Positions 12,420-24,719 of a stretch of 64,000 nt of DNA are shown here, piece by piece (position 1 is the first letter of the stretch; every line of letters starts with the position of its first letter). A program made the position numbers and the translations under genes. The notes under the pieces are model-generated. The model made no database searches. It was not told where the DNA came from and saw only the letters and a program-made list of their open reading frames with translations. The DNA is from Limnoperna fortunei (lineage: Eukaryota > Mollusca > Bivalvia > Mytilida > Modiolidae). The stretch is taken from positions 3,831,075 to 3,895,074 of the forward strand of contig OX104119.1 of the NCBI GenBank assembly GCA_944474755.1, read 5' to 3'.

Positions 12420-13066
12420 ATATATTAAAGAACAATTGTTCATATATATTTTTAAAAAATGATAATAACTTTCAAGTTATTTAATCTAGAGCGCATCGTC
12501 ACTAAGCAGTTTGGTCATCACGTAGATTTGAAGGCTCTGTCTTTTAACTTCTTTTAAGGTCCTGCTGCCAACCTTCAAAGTCATTATTCGTGTTTAATGC
12601 TTTGCCTAACAGATCAGGTGTTCATTGGAAACTACTGATCCTTGTAGTTTTTACTTACTAGTTCATAAGTGTCTTGCTGAAACTATAACCATTTTGTTCA
12701 AAAGTATACATATAACATTTATTTTAAAGGTAAACAAAAAAATGATCAAAAGATAGACGAATTGGGATAATTAGTGGCCGCAAATTGACATCCACTACAT
12801 GATAGCAGCATACACAAAAGATGATAATATATTATAAGTCTAGACGATTATTCAACGAAACAAATAAAGATGTTTCTATCAAAGTTTGGATCAAAAATAA
12901 ATGAATATATGGCAGTGATGTTACAATTCTGATTGGCAAAACCATTAACCAAAAAACTGGACGCCATGATATAACTGAAAATTGCTGAAAGTCGCGTTAA
13001 TCACCATTGAAACATACAAACTAAATAGACCCGTATATATGAGGCTTAATATAGATCCATATTTTC
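12420..13066. other. Intergenic, nothing recognised
   Basis: AT-rich unique-looking sequence between the 39-bp array and the DNA transposon at 13.07 kb. No ORF above noise, no repeat family recognised. Confidence 0.5.
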
Positions 13067-13374
13067 ATTAGCTATTATGAGTATAAACGGTGACACGAAT
13101 TACCGGAATCCATCGTTTTTACCGGAATTCACTTTGATTTACCGGAATCCACTTCAAGAATTTTTATTCGTATGATATTTAAGTGTTTAATCACTTCACT
13201 TTGTTTTTTTTATGTTTTTCATTAGCTATTATGAGTATAAACGGTGACACGAATTACCGGAATCCATCGTTTTTACCGGAATTCACTTTGATTTACCGGA
13301 ATCCACTTCAAGAATTTTTATTCGTATGATATTTAAGTGTTTAATCACTTCACTTTGTTTTTTTTTATGTTTTT
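13067..13374 (+). repeat. 154-bp tandem duplication of the transposon's left end
   Basis: The stretch from ATTAGCTATTATGAGTATAA at 13067 is repeated from 13221, offset 154. The copy includes the flanking host bases, the AGTATAAA target site and the whole left TIR. Because host flank is included, the duplication postdates insertion. The copies differ mainly in the length of a T run before TATGTTTTTC. Confidence 0.92.
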
Positions 13375-14966
13375 CAATGTTTCCCATAAAACGTAAAGAG
13401 GTATACGTTCAAATTAAGACAATTAAATCGAAGAAAGTGGCTCAGTGCGATGAGAATTGAGATAATCTATTTAAATACTTTATTTTATGTGACAATGACA
13501 TAAATGGTCATATTAGGACATATTAATATTTACTAGTGTACATAATATTATATTCTAAAAATGAAAAATAAAGACGCTATCGATTAATTTGTCGGCACGT
13601 GCCAGAAGTTTGGCTACCATGTGTTAATTGGCACCCCGCAAGACCAATAACAAGTGTAATCAACATAAACAATTAAGACACATTCTAACGAAAGATGCTG
13701 TCACAGTGAAGCAAAGACGGACAATCTTAGAAGACATCTTTGGATCAGATGATTTAATAGATTCAGATGACACTATATGTTTTAACGAAAAATGTGATGA
13801 CATATCTAAGACGATGAACGACGTGTCAGACAAATTCCTTAAATACTTCAAAATAAGACGAAAAGGTTGTTTGCAAGAAAAGGTGATGAACAGTATTTAT
13901 GTCGGCAAAGTTAACAGAAAATGGACTAACAACAACTGCGAATCATTGAACCACGTTCTAAAACAGACGGTTGAATGGAAATATAAAAAACTACATGTAC
14001 CCGAGTTTGCTCGGCTAGCCATGAATTGTTCAAAGCACAATAAAAAGGTCTGCGAAGTGCTCTAGTCGGGACTGGTGATTACCGGATAAGTGACAGTCAC
14101 ATGGGCTTCTTGAAAACAAAATCAGAATAGACAGTTATGACTGACAAACAAAGACAAAATCATCACAGAAGATTTCGTAGTCACATTGTTCGAAACAACA
14201 CACTTGTTACATCGAAGGACGGATAAACCGTAGTTCTGGAACCAAATACCAAAGGTAAAAAACCATATCAGAGGAAACGTAAGCCGAAGACAACTACAAT
14301 TTCATTTAAATAACCAAGGACCGCTGATATATCCTTGTGAAACAATGACATTGTACAAATTCATATGAGGACAAGATAAACTTGGATGACATGTATTTGT
14401 ATACAGATTGTAAGGTGTTAATTTTAGTTTTCATGTCATTCTTTATTACACGTTAAAAATTGATTTCGATCTTAATAAATTAAATAATACGTGATTGTTG
14501 ACTTTTCTTTCTTGTATCATTACAACTTTTTTTGTACCAATATAATTGTGGCCGAATACACTATCTGTACTTTTATTGTCTTATAGTGTTCTCTCTTCTT
14601 TTTTTTAACGCCGTTATTTTCTACTAGTGTAGTGGTATATTACCAATATCCATCATCTAGTAAAACCTCGCCTACAAATCATTCTGGAAATTATCAATAT
14701 TCCTGTAAAATCCATCTATATATTTTAGGGTTTAAAACCAACGATATTATAAATACATGATCTAATCGCGTATGCTGTTTGGATTTAAAGCGTCAGCATA
14801 CACAGACATTTTTTAATATAATTACTTAATCTGAACTTATTCCTCTGTTTCTTTGAAGAGAATAAACATTTAAATATCACACATGTTGAAGTGGATTCCG
14901 ATAAATCAAAGTGGATTCCAGTGCATTCCGGTAAAAACGATGGATTACGGAAATTCGTGTCACCCC
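13088..14966 (+). mobile_element. Degenerate DNA transposon with ~85-bp terminal inverted repeats and an 8-bp target duplication
   Basis: The left end begins CGGTGACACGAATTACCGGA and the right end, read on the other strand, begins GGGGTGACACGAATT. Both continue through a matching series of ACCGGAATCCA and AAAGTG(A/G)ATTCC motifs for ~85 bp. AGTATAAA stands immediately outside each end (13080-13087 and 14967-14974), an 8-bp target-site duplication. The interior holds a broken transposase on the plus strand. Long TIRs with an 8-9-bp duplication fit Mutator-like (MULE) elements. An 8-bp duplication also occurs for hAT, P and Merlin elements, so the superfamily is inferred. Length ~1.88 kb. Confidence 0.82.
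13628..14313 (+). pseudogene. Transposase C-terminal remnant (MULE-like, inferred), frameshifted with internal stops
   Basis: A 145-codon frame runs 13628-14065 but has no ATG at its head (it opens with TTG right after a stop). It contains RKWTNNNCESLNHVLKQ, a W...TNN..ES.N pattern typical of the end of MULE-type transposase cores. Coding character then moves to the next frame near 14,055: ALVGTGDYRISDSHMGF, an in-frame TAG at 14128-14130, more coding-like sequence, a TAA at 14224-14226, and a basic tail (KGKKPYQRKRKPKTT) ending at TAA 14311-14313. One frameshift and two stops mean it is dead. The N-terminal half and any DDE residues are not recognisable. Its position inside the TIR pair supports the call more than the sequence alone does. 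Confidence 0.68.
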
Positions 14967-15239
14967 AGTATAAAGGAAGTTACCAACCATTAAACTTACT
15001 TAGTATAGGATCGACAAGTCTAGGGGATTATGTAGCAATAAAAAATTAAAGGTGAATTGCTTCAGTGTCTTTATAAATAAATGATGTCAAATATCGATAC
15101 TGTTCAAAATTCAAAATTCCACTGAAAGTCAATTAATAGTGTGGTAATTGTCATGTTAACGACTTCTCATGATATTTTCTGTATTTTGTGTTGTACAAGA
15201 GTTATCTCGCTTATGTTGTTGAAAATAATTTAAAACGCT

Positions 15240-15355
15240 AACAGGCGAGTTCTAGCATGTCTTCAGTTCAGGGTGTGCCCGACTCCAACATTAATTGGCA
15301 AGCCAAGAGCCACGAGTTTCACTAAGTAGTCTGGCTTGCTTCCTCAATAAAAACC
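15240..15355 (+). repeat. SINE fragment (tRNA-headed family, body and tail)
   Basis: GGTGTGCCCGACTCCAACAT followed by TTAATTGGCAAG matches the tRNA-unrelated body shared with the fuller copies at 50.8 and 63.2 kb. The tRNA head is missing or diverged. Confidence 0.55.
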
Positions 15356-15449
15356 GTATATCATGATAAATGTGGTGTTATTACATCAAACGGAAACAAA
15401 CAAATAAATAATGGTACATTTTTTTTAAACTGGAAATCCTGGTCAATTA

Positions 15450-15625
15450 TAATGGAAGTCGAGCACACAGTATCGGCAGTTAGGTTCGACCAACAGGTTA
15501 TCTACGTTTTAACCACTTTGCCACCGAGACCCTTAAATCCACGTGATCAATTGCAGATGATTAACACTAACTACCTTTTAACTACTCAGCCACCGAGTCC
15601 ATTCAAACCACGTGATCAATTGTAG
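15450..15625 (-). repeat. SINE head fragments, two partial copies
   Basis: The minus strand reads GGTCTCGGTGGCAAAGTGGT (15,509-15,531) and again GACTCGGTGGCTGAGTAGTT (15,580-15,600): the Pol III A-box region of a tRNA-Ser/Leu-like SINE head. Both are preceded on the plus strand by CCACGTGATCAATTG, so a head segment is duplicated at an offset of ~70 bp. GTCGAGCACAC at 15,459 is the family body. Confidence 0.6.
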
Positions 15626-18600
15626 ATGACAAACTTTTTGACCACTTCCTCAAAATATATAAGTTACAAATTAGTACACAGTTAATATATGAATAAAAGA
15701 CAGATGCAAAAAGTAGAGTTTGTTTAAGAAAAGTGTAGAGAATAGTCTAAAGAAATTCAAACATTAAATGTTTTATTAACGTTTTATTCATTATAACATT
15801 ATAAGAACAGTGTTAAAAATGGCACGCCTGGCACAACATCATTATAACAAAGTAAGATTTAAAGTTTTTCTGTAGAAATATATCTCTTGTATTGTTGTTT
15901 GTTTTGTTTGAACGGTGTTTATCGCCACTTTCAGCCTCTTCTTTTTTTAAAAATAAGATTTAGTATTATTTTCATTTGTTCAGATAGGGTTTTATACGTA
16001 TGATTAAATAATAACTAAGTGTATACTTGTTGATTTTTTAACAGTTTATTTTGCGTGTATTGTTAGCTTTTGTGTCATAATTGATTTTTATTGTAAAATA
16101 CTACCAAACTTTTAACACTATTTTATGTGGTTCATTAGTTTTATGCTAATTAGATGATTGTTTAACTAGTTGAACCAATTGTTATGTCATTGTTTTTTTT
16201 CAAATACGATATTGAAAGTTACGGACAAATCCTAATTTTTCCGTAACGAAATGAAGCGCTTTTTTGGGACCCATTTATTGCATATTCAACGGTTATTTCC
16301 TACACTGTACCTCTTTTTTATTATCTATTTATTGGACAAAATTGTAACTTTTTCAATGTTTTGGATTGGAAATTATTTGAACTTTAATGCATAAAATCAC
16401 ACTGACTGGATTTTCGGTTCCAAAAATAGCAATATTGTTTGCCAATTGTTGAAATTGTCTCTTTGACTGGTATAATTCAAACCATACCGCTTCCAAAACT
16501 TTTATCACATGTTACTTCTATTAACGGTGTTCTTAGAAGTTTAACCCTTAACCTAAATTTAAACCGTAACGGAAAAATTCGTTACGGATATACCATGCTA
16601 ACATCATTTTCGATTGTAACATCCGTATTTGTCTATATTTTTTTTATTTGCTGTGTGAAATTTTGTCAAACATAAGAAGCCAATTAGACAAGCGCTTTGA
16701 ATACTTCTCTCATTTAAAAAAAGTATTATACGACATCGTTACGGAAATTTTTTTTTGATATCTGCATATTTTTAAATTAAGTTCTAATATCTATATAAGT
16801 GGAAATTATGCATGTCTATTCAATTTGCTTTAATAATTTAGATGTATATATATGAATAGAACCCGGAAGACAGGTCAATGCATGCAAACAATGATTAGCG
16901 CTTAAAATAGTGGCAGAAATACAACATTGTTACGGACTTTACATTTGGCGACATTTTTAAATGACAATTATTTTCTTGTTACCACGCCTTACGTGAAGTG
17001 AAATATCTTTTAAGTTTTACATTTATAAGCTGAGTTTTGAAAAAAAAAATTAGTTTTTTCCATTCTTGCAATAAATATGAGCTAGTGGGAATTTGCATCA
17101 TTCTAAAATGATGAGAGGTTTTACTATGCTACCTGCCTAGTATGCAGTGGGTTCTTTTAAGGCAAATCTCTCCCCTCTACATTCTGTTATCACCTATTCA
17201 CTACGTATCCGTCATATTTCGTCTGTCCGTTGTCAACTCTTTAAACAATATTCTTTTCCGACACCACTTGACTAATCCTATTAATTCTTTTTTTCCAAAC
17301 ATGGTAACAGTCATCCTTAGGGTACCTAGCAGATTGTTGATCCATGCACGTACAAACATACTAATCAAAGGACAGTTTGCACAACTGGTAATGTTTTATT
17401 CATGTAACAACTTACGTAACACCAGTACATTATAAAGCAAATTCGTTAACATTGAAAAATTTGAAAAAATTCCAATCAGTCAAGCTATATACATAATTAC
17501 ACTTGTCGCAATATATTCTTATTTTTACACATGGAAAGCCTGTAATTCTCACATGATTTATCACAAACTTCAATTTAATTTACATGAACATTACAAAAAA
17601 AAAAAAAAAAAATTCCTAATATTTTCCTAAAGTTTTCATTCAGCACCAAATCTTGTATTATTTCTGCGTTATTTGTGCTTCATAATGTCTGTGGATATGT
17701 TCTACAGTGGTGGCCATCTTAGATTTAGGATCTGCTCCAAAATCTTAAAATTTTTAGAGAACAATTTCGGGTACATTTCTACAATATCAGAATTTTCACT
17801 CAGATTTCAGAGTATTTCAATGAATACAAATTAGTAAAGTGGCAGAAAACTACCCTGATATCAGTTCTGCATAACGTGATTGAATTAACTGAAATAGTTT
17901 CTGAAAACCAGCTTTTTGTTCTTATTGCCTCTGTTTCAAAAAATTATTTTTTACTTTGTACATATTTCTTATGGATTCGCAATTTAATTAAAATTAAATC
18001 TTTCACTTGCTCCACCCTTTTGCTATGGTCGCTTTCTATGGGAGCAAGTCAGAATTTTTATTATATTTCCCTGAAGTAGTTATGGCCACTAAATTACGAT
18101 TTTTGAATTGCAACATGATCAGCAAGACAATGAAAATCATTATGTTGGACCAACATTGTCTGACAAATTCTTACAAGAGTTATTGCACGTTAATGAATTT
18201 TTTATGAATTGTTTAGTCTTTGCCCTGTAACGTCAAAGCTATAATAATTAGAGTGAAACTGTATATTGCAAAAATGATCATCAAATTACAAATAACAACG
18301 ACGTGTCCCTACAGGGTTTTTGCCCTTTAATAACAAAGTTTAAATTCCCTTTTTTAGCCTATCAGAACTTGAGAAATTTTATGTTGCTGTGGTAGTTAAA
18401 AATAACTCAAAAGTATGAGATTTGAATTGAGATTGTTTTGGGAAATCTAGGCCTGATCATGAACGAATTTTTTAACTACTTAAAATTAACCTTAAATGTA
18501 AAACTATGAAATGCTGCTTGTAACCTTTAGTGTTAATCTTATATGCACAAGTTATTTAAAAGTTTTAAAATACAAGGTTGTCTTATTGTTAAAGAAAATC

Positions 18601-18839
18601 CAACATGTTTGCTTATTCAAACTGCACAGTTAACGACCATCAAAACATATATTGTAGTTAAGAAATATAATATATTATTTTCTGGGGTTTTGAGAGTGAG
18701 AATTGTAAAGAGAGGGAGAAAGAAACAGAGGGAACGGAGAAAGGTACACACCGTTCACCCCTCGTTTATGCGTGAAAACAGAAATAAATTGTATAAATTT
18801 CATAAATCGACGTATCTTAAATGGGGTTTAATGCTTTTT
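15626..18839. other. Gene-free AT-rich region with a cluster of GTTACGGA motifs
   Basis: Only short spurious frames. Between 16,205 and 16,950 the motif GTTACGGA or its complement recurs about six times, including a perfect 8-bp inverted pair CCGTAACG...CGTTACGG at ~16,567-16,590. This may be a degraded inverted-repeat element whose ends I cannot fix. An A(18) run lies near 17,594. Confidence 0.4.
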
Positions 18840-19050
18840 TTTGGGGGGGGGGAGTAAGCCGGAATGCCCGGTGAAAAACCCCCCAACTTTGACAAGAATG
18901 CTGGCAATTCTCCAATTAAGATTGGAGCGAGTCGAGCACACCCGCCAAAGTACAAAATTCGAACCTACAACCTCGGTGTTGACAGGCCCGTGATCAATGG
19001 TAGATGATTTATTAACTTAACCACTCGGTCACCAAGGCCCCATGACCGGG
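18840..19050 (-). repeat. tRNA-derived SINE, near full length
   Basis: On the minus strand the head reads GGCCTTGGTGACCGAGTGGT (A-box), then GTAGGTTCGAATTTTG (B-box), then GTGTGCTCGACTC and a body pairing with ATTGGAG. The distal end has CGGGCATTCCGGCTTACTCC. A- and B-box spacing fits an internal Pol III promoter. The copy is diverged and probably inactive. Confidence 0.75.
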
Positions 19051-19904
19051 ATGCGAACAAGTACAACATTGAACACATGTTCTACTCTCTTAACAAAAAC
19101 AATATTTTTCTTTAATTAATTCAAACAAAAAAATGAGGAGATGCAAAACATTTAATTACTTTTACGTATTCCTCACAATGTGACCACTAAACTATGTTTA
19201 TTTGTATTTAATAAACTAATTCAGATAATACTTTCTGAATATAACACAAACGAAGACACTGTACATAGCAAAAAGTCACTTGACAAGACAACATCGTGAT
19301 CACCAACACATTATTTTAAATATTTTTTTGGCATAAATGTCCTAAAATATGCTTGTAGCACTAATTAAACAAATTAAATTTTCTAAGAGTCAGCAATTTC
19401 CTTTCCTTTTTACGTTTTGAGGTTTCCCAATAGGATGTCAGGAAATTTCCGCTAACCGAATGCACCACCAAGAGCACCCCCATTCAAACGACAAACAAAT
19501 CGACAAACAGTCCGGTTTCAATACGGTGATTGTATGTAAAGTTCTTTCCTTATCAGTGGAATACATGTACAGCAATTTATTTTTGTTTTCAAACATAAAC
19601 AATATAAAGAATAAGAAATTTATGCCTATTGTACCTTTAGCCGGAATATCCAGCCAACAACTCGCTAAATTATTTAACTGTTAGTAAATTATAACAATAA
19701 AAATAGGTGACATAACGTTTATTCCTTTGACTGCTGAAATCTTTGACAATAAAAATTAAGAAGGACAACTAAAATTTTTCTCGAAAGCCAGTTAATTCCA
19801 GCGTATAACATATGATGACGAAAGCAATACGTATAATATAGAATCACGTGTTTATCGCGTTTAAAGGTCATGACCAACGAAGCGTATACAATTTCATCTA
19901 ACCA
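19051..19904. other. No gene recognised
   Basis: AT-rich sequence between a SINE and the 21-bp array. The longest frames are under 80 codons and show no family features. Confidence 0.45.
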
Positions 19905-20335
19905 CCGCATATAAAGTAGTAAGCACCGCATATAAAGAACTAAGCACCACATATAAAGTCGTTAGTAAGCACCGCATATAAAGTCGTAAGCACCGCATAT
20001 AAAGTAGTAAGCACTGCATATAAAGTCATAACCACCGCATATAAAGAAGTAAGCACCGCATATAAAGTCGTTTGTAAGCACCGCATATAAAGTCGTAAAC
20101 AACACATATAAAGTCGTAAGCACCGCATATAAAGACGTTACCACCGCATATAAAATCGTAAGCACCGAATATAAAGTCGAAAGTACCACATATAAAGTAG
20201 TAAGCACTGCATATAAAGTCGAAAGCACCACATATAAAGTCGAAAGCACCGCATATAAAGTCGTAAGCACCGCATATAAAGAAGTTAGCACCGCATATAA
20301 AGTCGAAAGCACCACATATAAAGAACTTTTCATAC
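19905..20335. repeat. 21-bp minisatellite of TATAAAG-bearing units, about 20 copies
   Basis: The unit AAGCACCGCATATAAAGTCG plus one base is repeated with small insertions (e.g. TCGTTTGT or TCGTTAGT between some units). Because 21 = 3 x 7, minus-strand frames stay open for up to 166 codons with 7-residue periodicity (AVLTTLY, GAYDFIC); these are artefacts. Every unit contains CATATAAAG, a TATA-box-like core. Confidence 0.95.
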
Positions 20336-21929
20336 ATAAGGCAGTCATGGCGTTCCATACGAAAGCATCACCTGGTCGAGCCGATCTTGAAAATAAGCTT
20401 CTACTTAAAAGACAAACGCGCATGTTTGTTACGGTAATCGTGCATAAACGTTTGATGGCCATGTATTTATTACAAATTTACTGGCGACATAGGTTTTCAA
20501 AGGTTTCAACAATTTCGACGTTGATAAAAACAAATAATAAAAGACACACGTGTTTGAAAGCGGTAAATAACGTTCTTAATTATTTAGAAATTTAAGAAAG
20601 CCACCGCTTTACTTGAAAATTCGCAACTTAACCGATTTCAGGCGACATGGGTTTTTCGGAAATGGGTCAAACATCGGAGAATGGTTGATTATCTGGAACA
20701 TGCCATAAACAAAATATACCAAACAAATTGTCTTATTAAATTGATGTGTAATTCATTTATTTCACATATCTATTATTTTGTATTTTGTATGATTGTCTCT
20801 TATAACCTTTCTAATTAACCATGATTATTATTCCGGATTTTGTATACGGTGATGCCAGGAAATGTGTCTCATCATTTATGTACAATGTGCCAGTCTCGTT
20901 TTGGAGTTTGAATAAAATTTCTTTTTGAGCAGACTTTTTTTATTTAGTCAGTGCTAGTTCCCAAAAGTTGTGACAGTCTAAAGCCCTTATCTTGATTTTA
21001 CACAGATCTGATCTTGGAAAAGTACGTAAAAACAAAAAGGAAAACATGACACAGTGATACAAAAGCTGTACGTAACAATAATAGCACAGCGACCACTTTT
21101 AATGGTATACGCACACACCGTAATGACAAAACCACGGTACAGACCTGACTTTCCTTATGATCTTGTTTAAAAAGCACGACAACTGTTTTGTTAAAACATG
21201 CTGTAAACACAGGAATTTTATTAGCAGCAAGAAAAATAACTGAACTGTAACCTTGACGATGTTAACAGTTTTACAATTTAATCGTAATTTGTTTTCCGCG
21301 GTGTAAGATGTGTATTTCTAACAAACCGTAACTTTTACACAGCTGTTCCGACATTTACATTATTTACTTTGATTTGGGGCTAATTGTCCGTGTCTTTCAG
21401 AGCAGTTCATAATTATTCCTTCACCAAAATAAAATATACAAAGTAATAAATATGTCTTTATACAACTTTTTTTTTGTTTTGCCACGTTTCTTGCGTACTT
21501 GCAAATATTTCACTTTATCAAAGAAACATTATATGACTAAGCACCAAAGTTACGCTTCATTTAGGGACATTAAGCAACGTGCTCATATAAAATAAAAATA
21601 AACTTGACAATATCAAACCATATTAAACAACAGAAATTGACAATAATATATCAGAGTGAGTTATTAATGAGTTCGAATGGGACACTGTGTCCGTGCGGGG
21701 GGTGACATTTATGAATTTTGCGAAATGTGATACCAACAATAGTTTTATGACAGGATGTATATTTCTTTCATTGGTGCTACATGAATCTATTTCTATGCAA
21801 GATTAATTTTTCCTACATTGGATCAACATGGAATAGTTCTGTACACGATATATTCTCCTTACATTACAACACAACAGATCTAGTTCTATACGAGAGGTAT
21901 TTCCACACTTTGGAACAACACGGATTACT
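20336..21929. other. No gene recognised
   Basis: AT-rich region with short frames only (longest ~82 codons). No repeat family or splice-bounded exon stands out. Confidence 0.45.
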
Positions 21930-22145
21930 TGATGTCAAAGGTCAAGGTCAAGGTTCATCAACCATGGTATGCGACACATCGCCTTGATATTATCTACCCA
22001 CATACCAAATATCAAAAACCTACCTCAAAGGATCAAAAAATTATAGATAGGAAACGATTAGTTTCGGACGGACGCCTAGACGCACGGACGGACGGATAGA
22101 CTGATCACTATAGGGAGTCCGCTACTAAGTGGCGGGGCCCTAATT
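21930..22145 (+). repeat. Dispersed bivalve-type repeat ending in GGAC-rich block
   Basis: Ordered blocks: GGTCAAGGTCAAGGTTCATC, then CATACCAAATATCAAAAACC, then ACGGACGGACGGATAGACTG, then ATCACTATAGGGAGTCCG and GGCGGGGCCCTAATTA. This succession is familiar from dispersed repeats in bivalve genomes (family knowledge, not searched). No coding capacity. Confidence 0.6.
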
Positions 22146-24115
22146 ATACTTTTCCTTCTTCTTACTAGATGTAGACTTCCCCGGATAGGAATTAGCACAG
22201 ATTTATCCCGACGGTTACCTTTCCGGAGCATCTGGATTCATAGTGGATTTAAGTGGGGTTCGAGCCACTTTTCGGTTTTTGTCTTTTGTATATGTTAGTT
22301 TTATTGTTGTTCTCTCTTTTGTTTAACCATACTAGAGTTTTTTCCCTTACACGGCTCAGTATGGATATATACTTTACCTACATTAGGTCAATATGGATCC
22401 AGTTCTATGTATACACTAGTTACGTGAGATGGGGTAACATGGATACATGTCTGTGGAAGAGTTATTTTCTTTAGATAGTAGCAGAATGTAAAGAATTATT
22501 TAATATTATAAACTATTAGATCTTGAGAGAAATTTGACAAAAAAGGTTTGTTTGTATTTAGTGACGGGAAAATTAGCAGAAGGAACATTTTGTTATGGAA
22601 CTAGGCAGTTAGTAAGATATAGAATCAGATACATTGATTGTATAGGGCTATTTTGATTGGCTACTTGACAATTGTATTTTCCACTCTATCTCCAGGCAAA
22701 CAATTTAATATTGAATCCCGCAAGCCCGCGTGTGGTCAATTTTTTTAAATGCGACTATGCAGCGGACAAAATTAACCACATTTCGATGAAATAAAGCAAA
22801 CTTTGTACCAGTCTGCATTTACATAGCCCACATGTAGGAAAAATATATTTTTCAGTTTTATTTCTATATACATATACATGGCTTGATGGCACAACACCTA
22901 ACAATACTAGCTACATTTGACAATTAATGACCGAATGATAAAGGTAGCTAGTCATCTATCATTGCTCGGTATACAATCACTGGCGTGTAAAAATTGAGGT
23001 TGACAGTTCGTGCCTTACTATTGGCAGGCGTGTTCTAATTCAACCTTAATTATCAAGGATTTTCTTTTTTCCTGTAATTCTCCGGTTCACGAGTACTGGT
23101 ATTTCAATAAAAGTATCTATAGCTAACATTCATAATACCATTGTATACATAATAAAATTCGTGGCTTAAAGACAACTCTACTATTGTTTCTGCGTATTTG
23201 GATTTTAAACTTTATTGTTTCGTAATTCGTTGATGACGTTGTCAAAATTCCGCGAAATTTCCATCCCTACGCTTTATGGATCAACTAAAATGTTATTCAT
23301 ATAAGTATAAAAGCATTACAGCCTTTTAAAACATTGGAAAAACTAAATATCACTTTCTATTCGAAAACATAGACACACAAAATGAACTATTTTACTTTCT
23401 TAGTTGTATTCTGTGCTACAAATCTAGAAAAATATACTGTAGTTTGTAGGAAGAAAAACGCGCCCTTCCAGCCAATTCAGGCCTATACATATTTTTCACA
23501 AATATTTGTTTTCCTGATTCGGTTACGATATTTTTATTTCTTCAATTTAGAAAATAGGATATCTTCTATCTTCTGTGAAAATACAGTTTTATAATCATAT
23601 GTCAATTTTTGCGATCTGCAATTTTGTGTATTCTGGAGTTCACAACAAATTGACGGGAACGCTTTTAATTCCACATATATGCCCGAAACTTACGTATTTT
23701 ATATAGATTATGGCATAGTTGTCTTCGACGTGCCACGAAGCCTTCAAAACAATCTAAGTTGATTCTAACTGGAAAATAACACATAATCCTAGTACCCCCC
23801 CCCCCCCCCAAAAAAAAAAAACAAACAGGTAATACAAATAGCGTCATACAATTGGAATACGGTCGGTGACCAGTAAATTTGTTTAACTTTATTTAAAAAT
23901 TTTGTCATTAGGAAAGTTAAGACAAAATATTAAGAACATATCATATAGAGATTGAATAGTAGGATATGTCCATAAATTGAATAAATCCCTTTAATTTAAC
24001 TATTTTTTATAATCGAAAGATACATGTAATATGGAAAACATACATTTTAAGCGAACTATATTTTTGTTACGTTGTATGCTTTAGATCTTTTAACTACCAG
24101 TGAACCTGTGTTCAT
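22146..24115. other. No gene recognised
   Basis: AT-rich sequence. About 22,180-22,320 resembles another common mollusc dispersed repeat related to that at 34.2-34.5 kb. A C(13)A(12) homopolymer block sits near 23,797-23,821. Confidence 0.4.
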
Positions 24116-24124
24116 TTTAGCAGA

Positions 24125-24425
24125 GACACCGTAAACAGCGCTAGGCAGGACATTTGAAACAGCCTATGGTGCAAGACATGACATTTGATACAGAATACGG
24201 TGCTAGACAGAAAGTTTAAATCCTACTAAGCTAGATAGTAATGGCATAGCCTTCGGTGCTTGACAGAAGTACGACACAGCTTGTGGCGCAAGACATGACG
24301 ACGTATTAAACAGCCTACGGCGCTAGACTGGACGTATGGGTCATACATTCTGTCTAGCGCCGTATGCCCAGACATGATGACGTTTTATACAGCCTACAGC
24401 GGTAGACAAGACGTATGACACAACC
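24125..24425. repeat. Degenerate ~30-40-bp tandem repeat with one inverted unit
   Basis: About eight diverged units built from ACAGCCTACGGCGCTAGAC plus ATGACGTAT. At ~24,320-24,370 one unit is inverted, giving TACGGCGCTAGAC ... GTCTAGCGCCGTA, a 13-bp perfect stem with a ~22-nt loop. Confidence 0.75.
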
Positions 24426-24719
24426 ACATACAAAAACATAAAGGTCGGGAAAAAATAATAATCAATTTAAAAATCATTCAGGTGTTTGTGATCTAATGCA
24501 GTCGTAAGTTGCAAACCTATTTAAGGACTTTTAAATCATTTCCATAAACATAAAAACGGCTATGAATATGCGTAATAAAACAATCATATTTAGTCTAAAA
24601 GTTTTGATGTTTTGAACTTACAAATGTAAGCTATGACATTACACAATTTATACTACATAGTTCAAGGGAATATAAACGAACAGGTCATCTGGGACCATAC
24701 TAGGAGGGTTTACAGTGCT

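Noticed and set aside
6787..12435. Many long minus-strand open frames (up to 261 codons) with 13-residue repeats such as CMVISIRPVYVVS
   Set aside because: They follow automatically from a 39-bp (3 x 13) repeat with no stop in the consensus. Frames on both strands are open and are broken by units with 1-3-bp losses, with no protection of frame and no plausible start or flanking exon.
18543..18857. 104-codon plus-strand frame with a basic stretch (RGRKKQRERRK)
   Set aside because: Runs into the SINE's poly-G edge, low-complexity AG-rich codons, no upstream or downstream support.
19940..20462. Three overlapping minus-strand frames of 62-166 codons rich in AVLTTLY and GAYDFIC
   Set aside because: The 21-bp (3 x 7) array keeps frames open in the same way; peptides are pure repeat translation.
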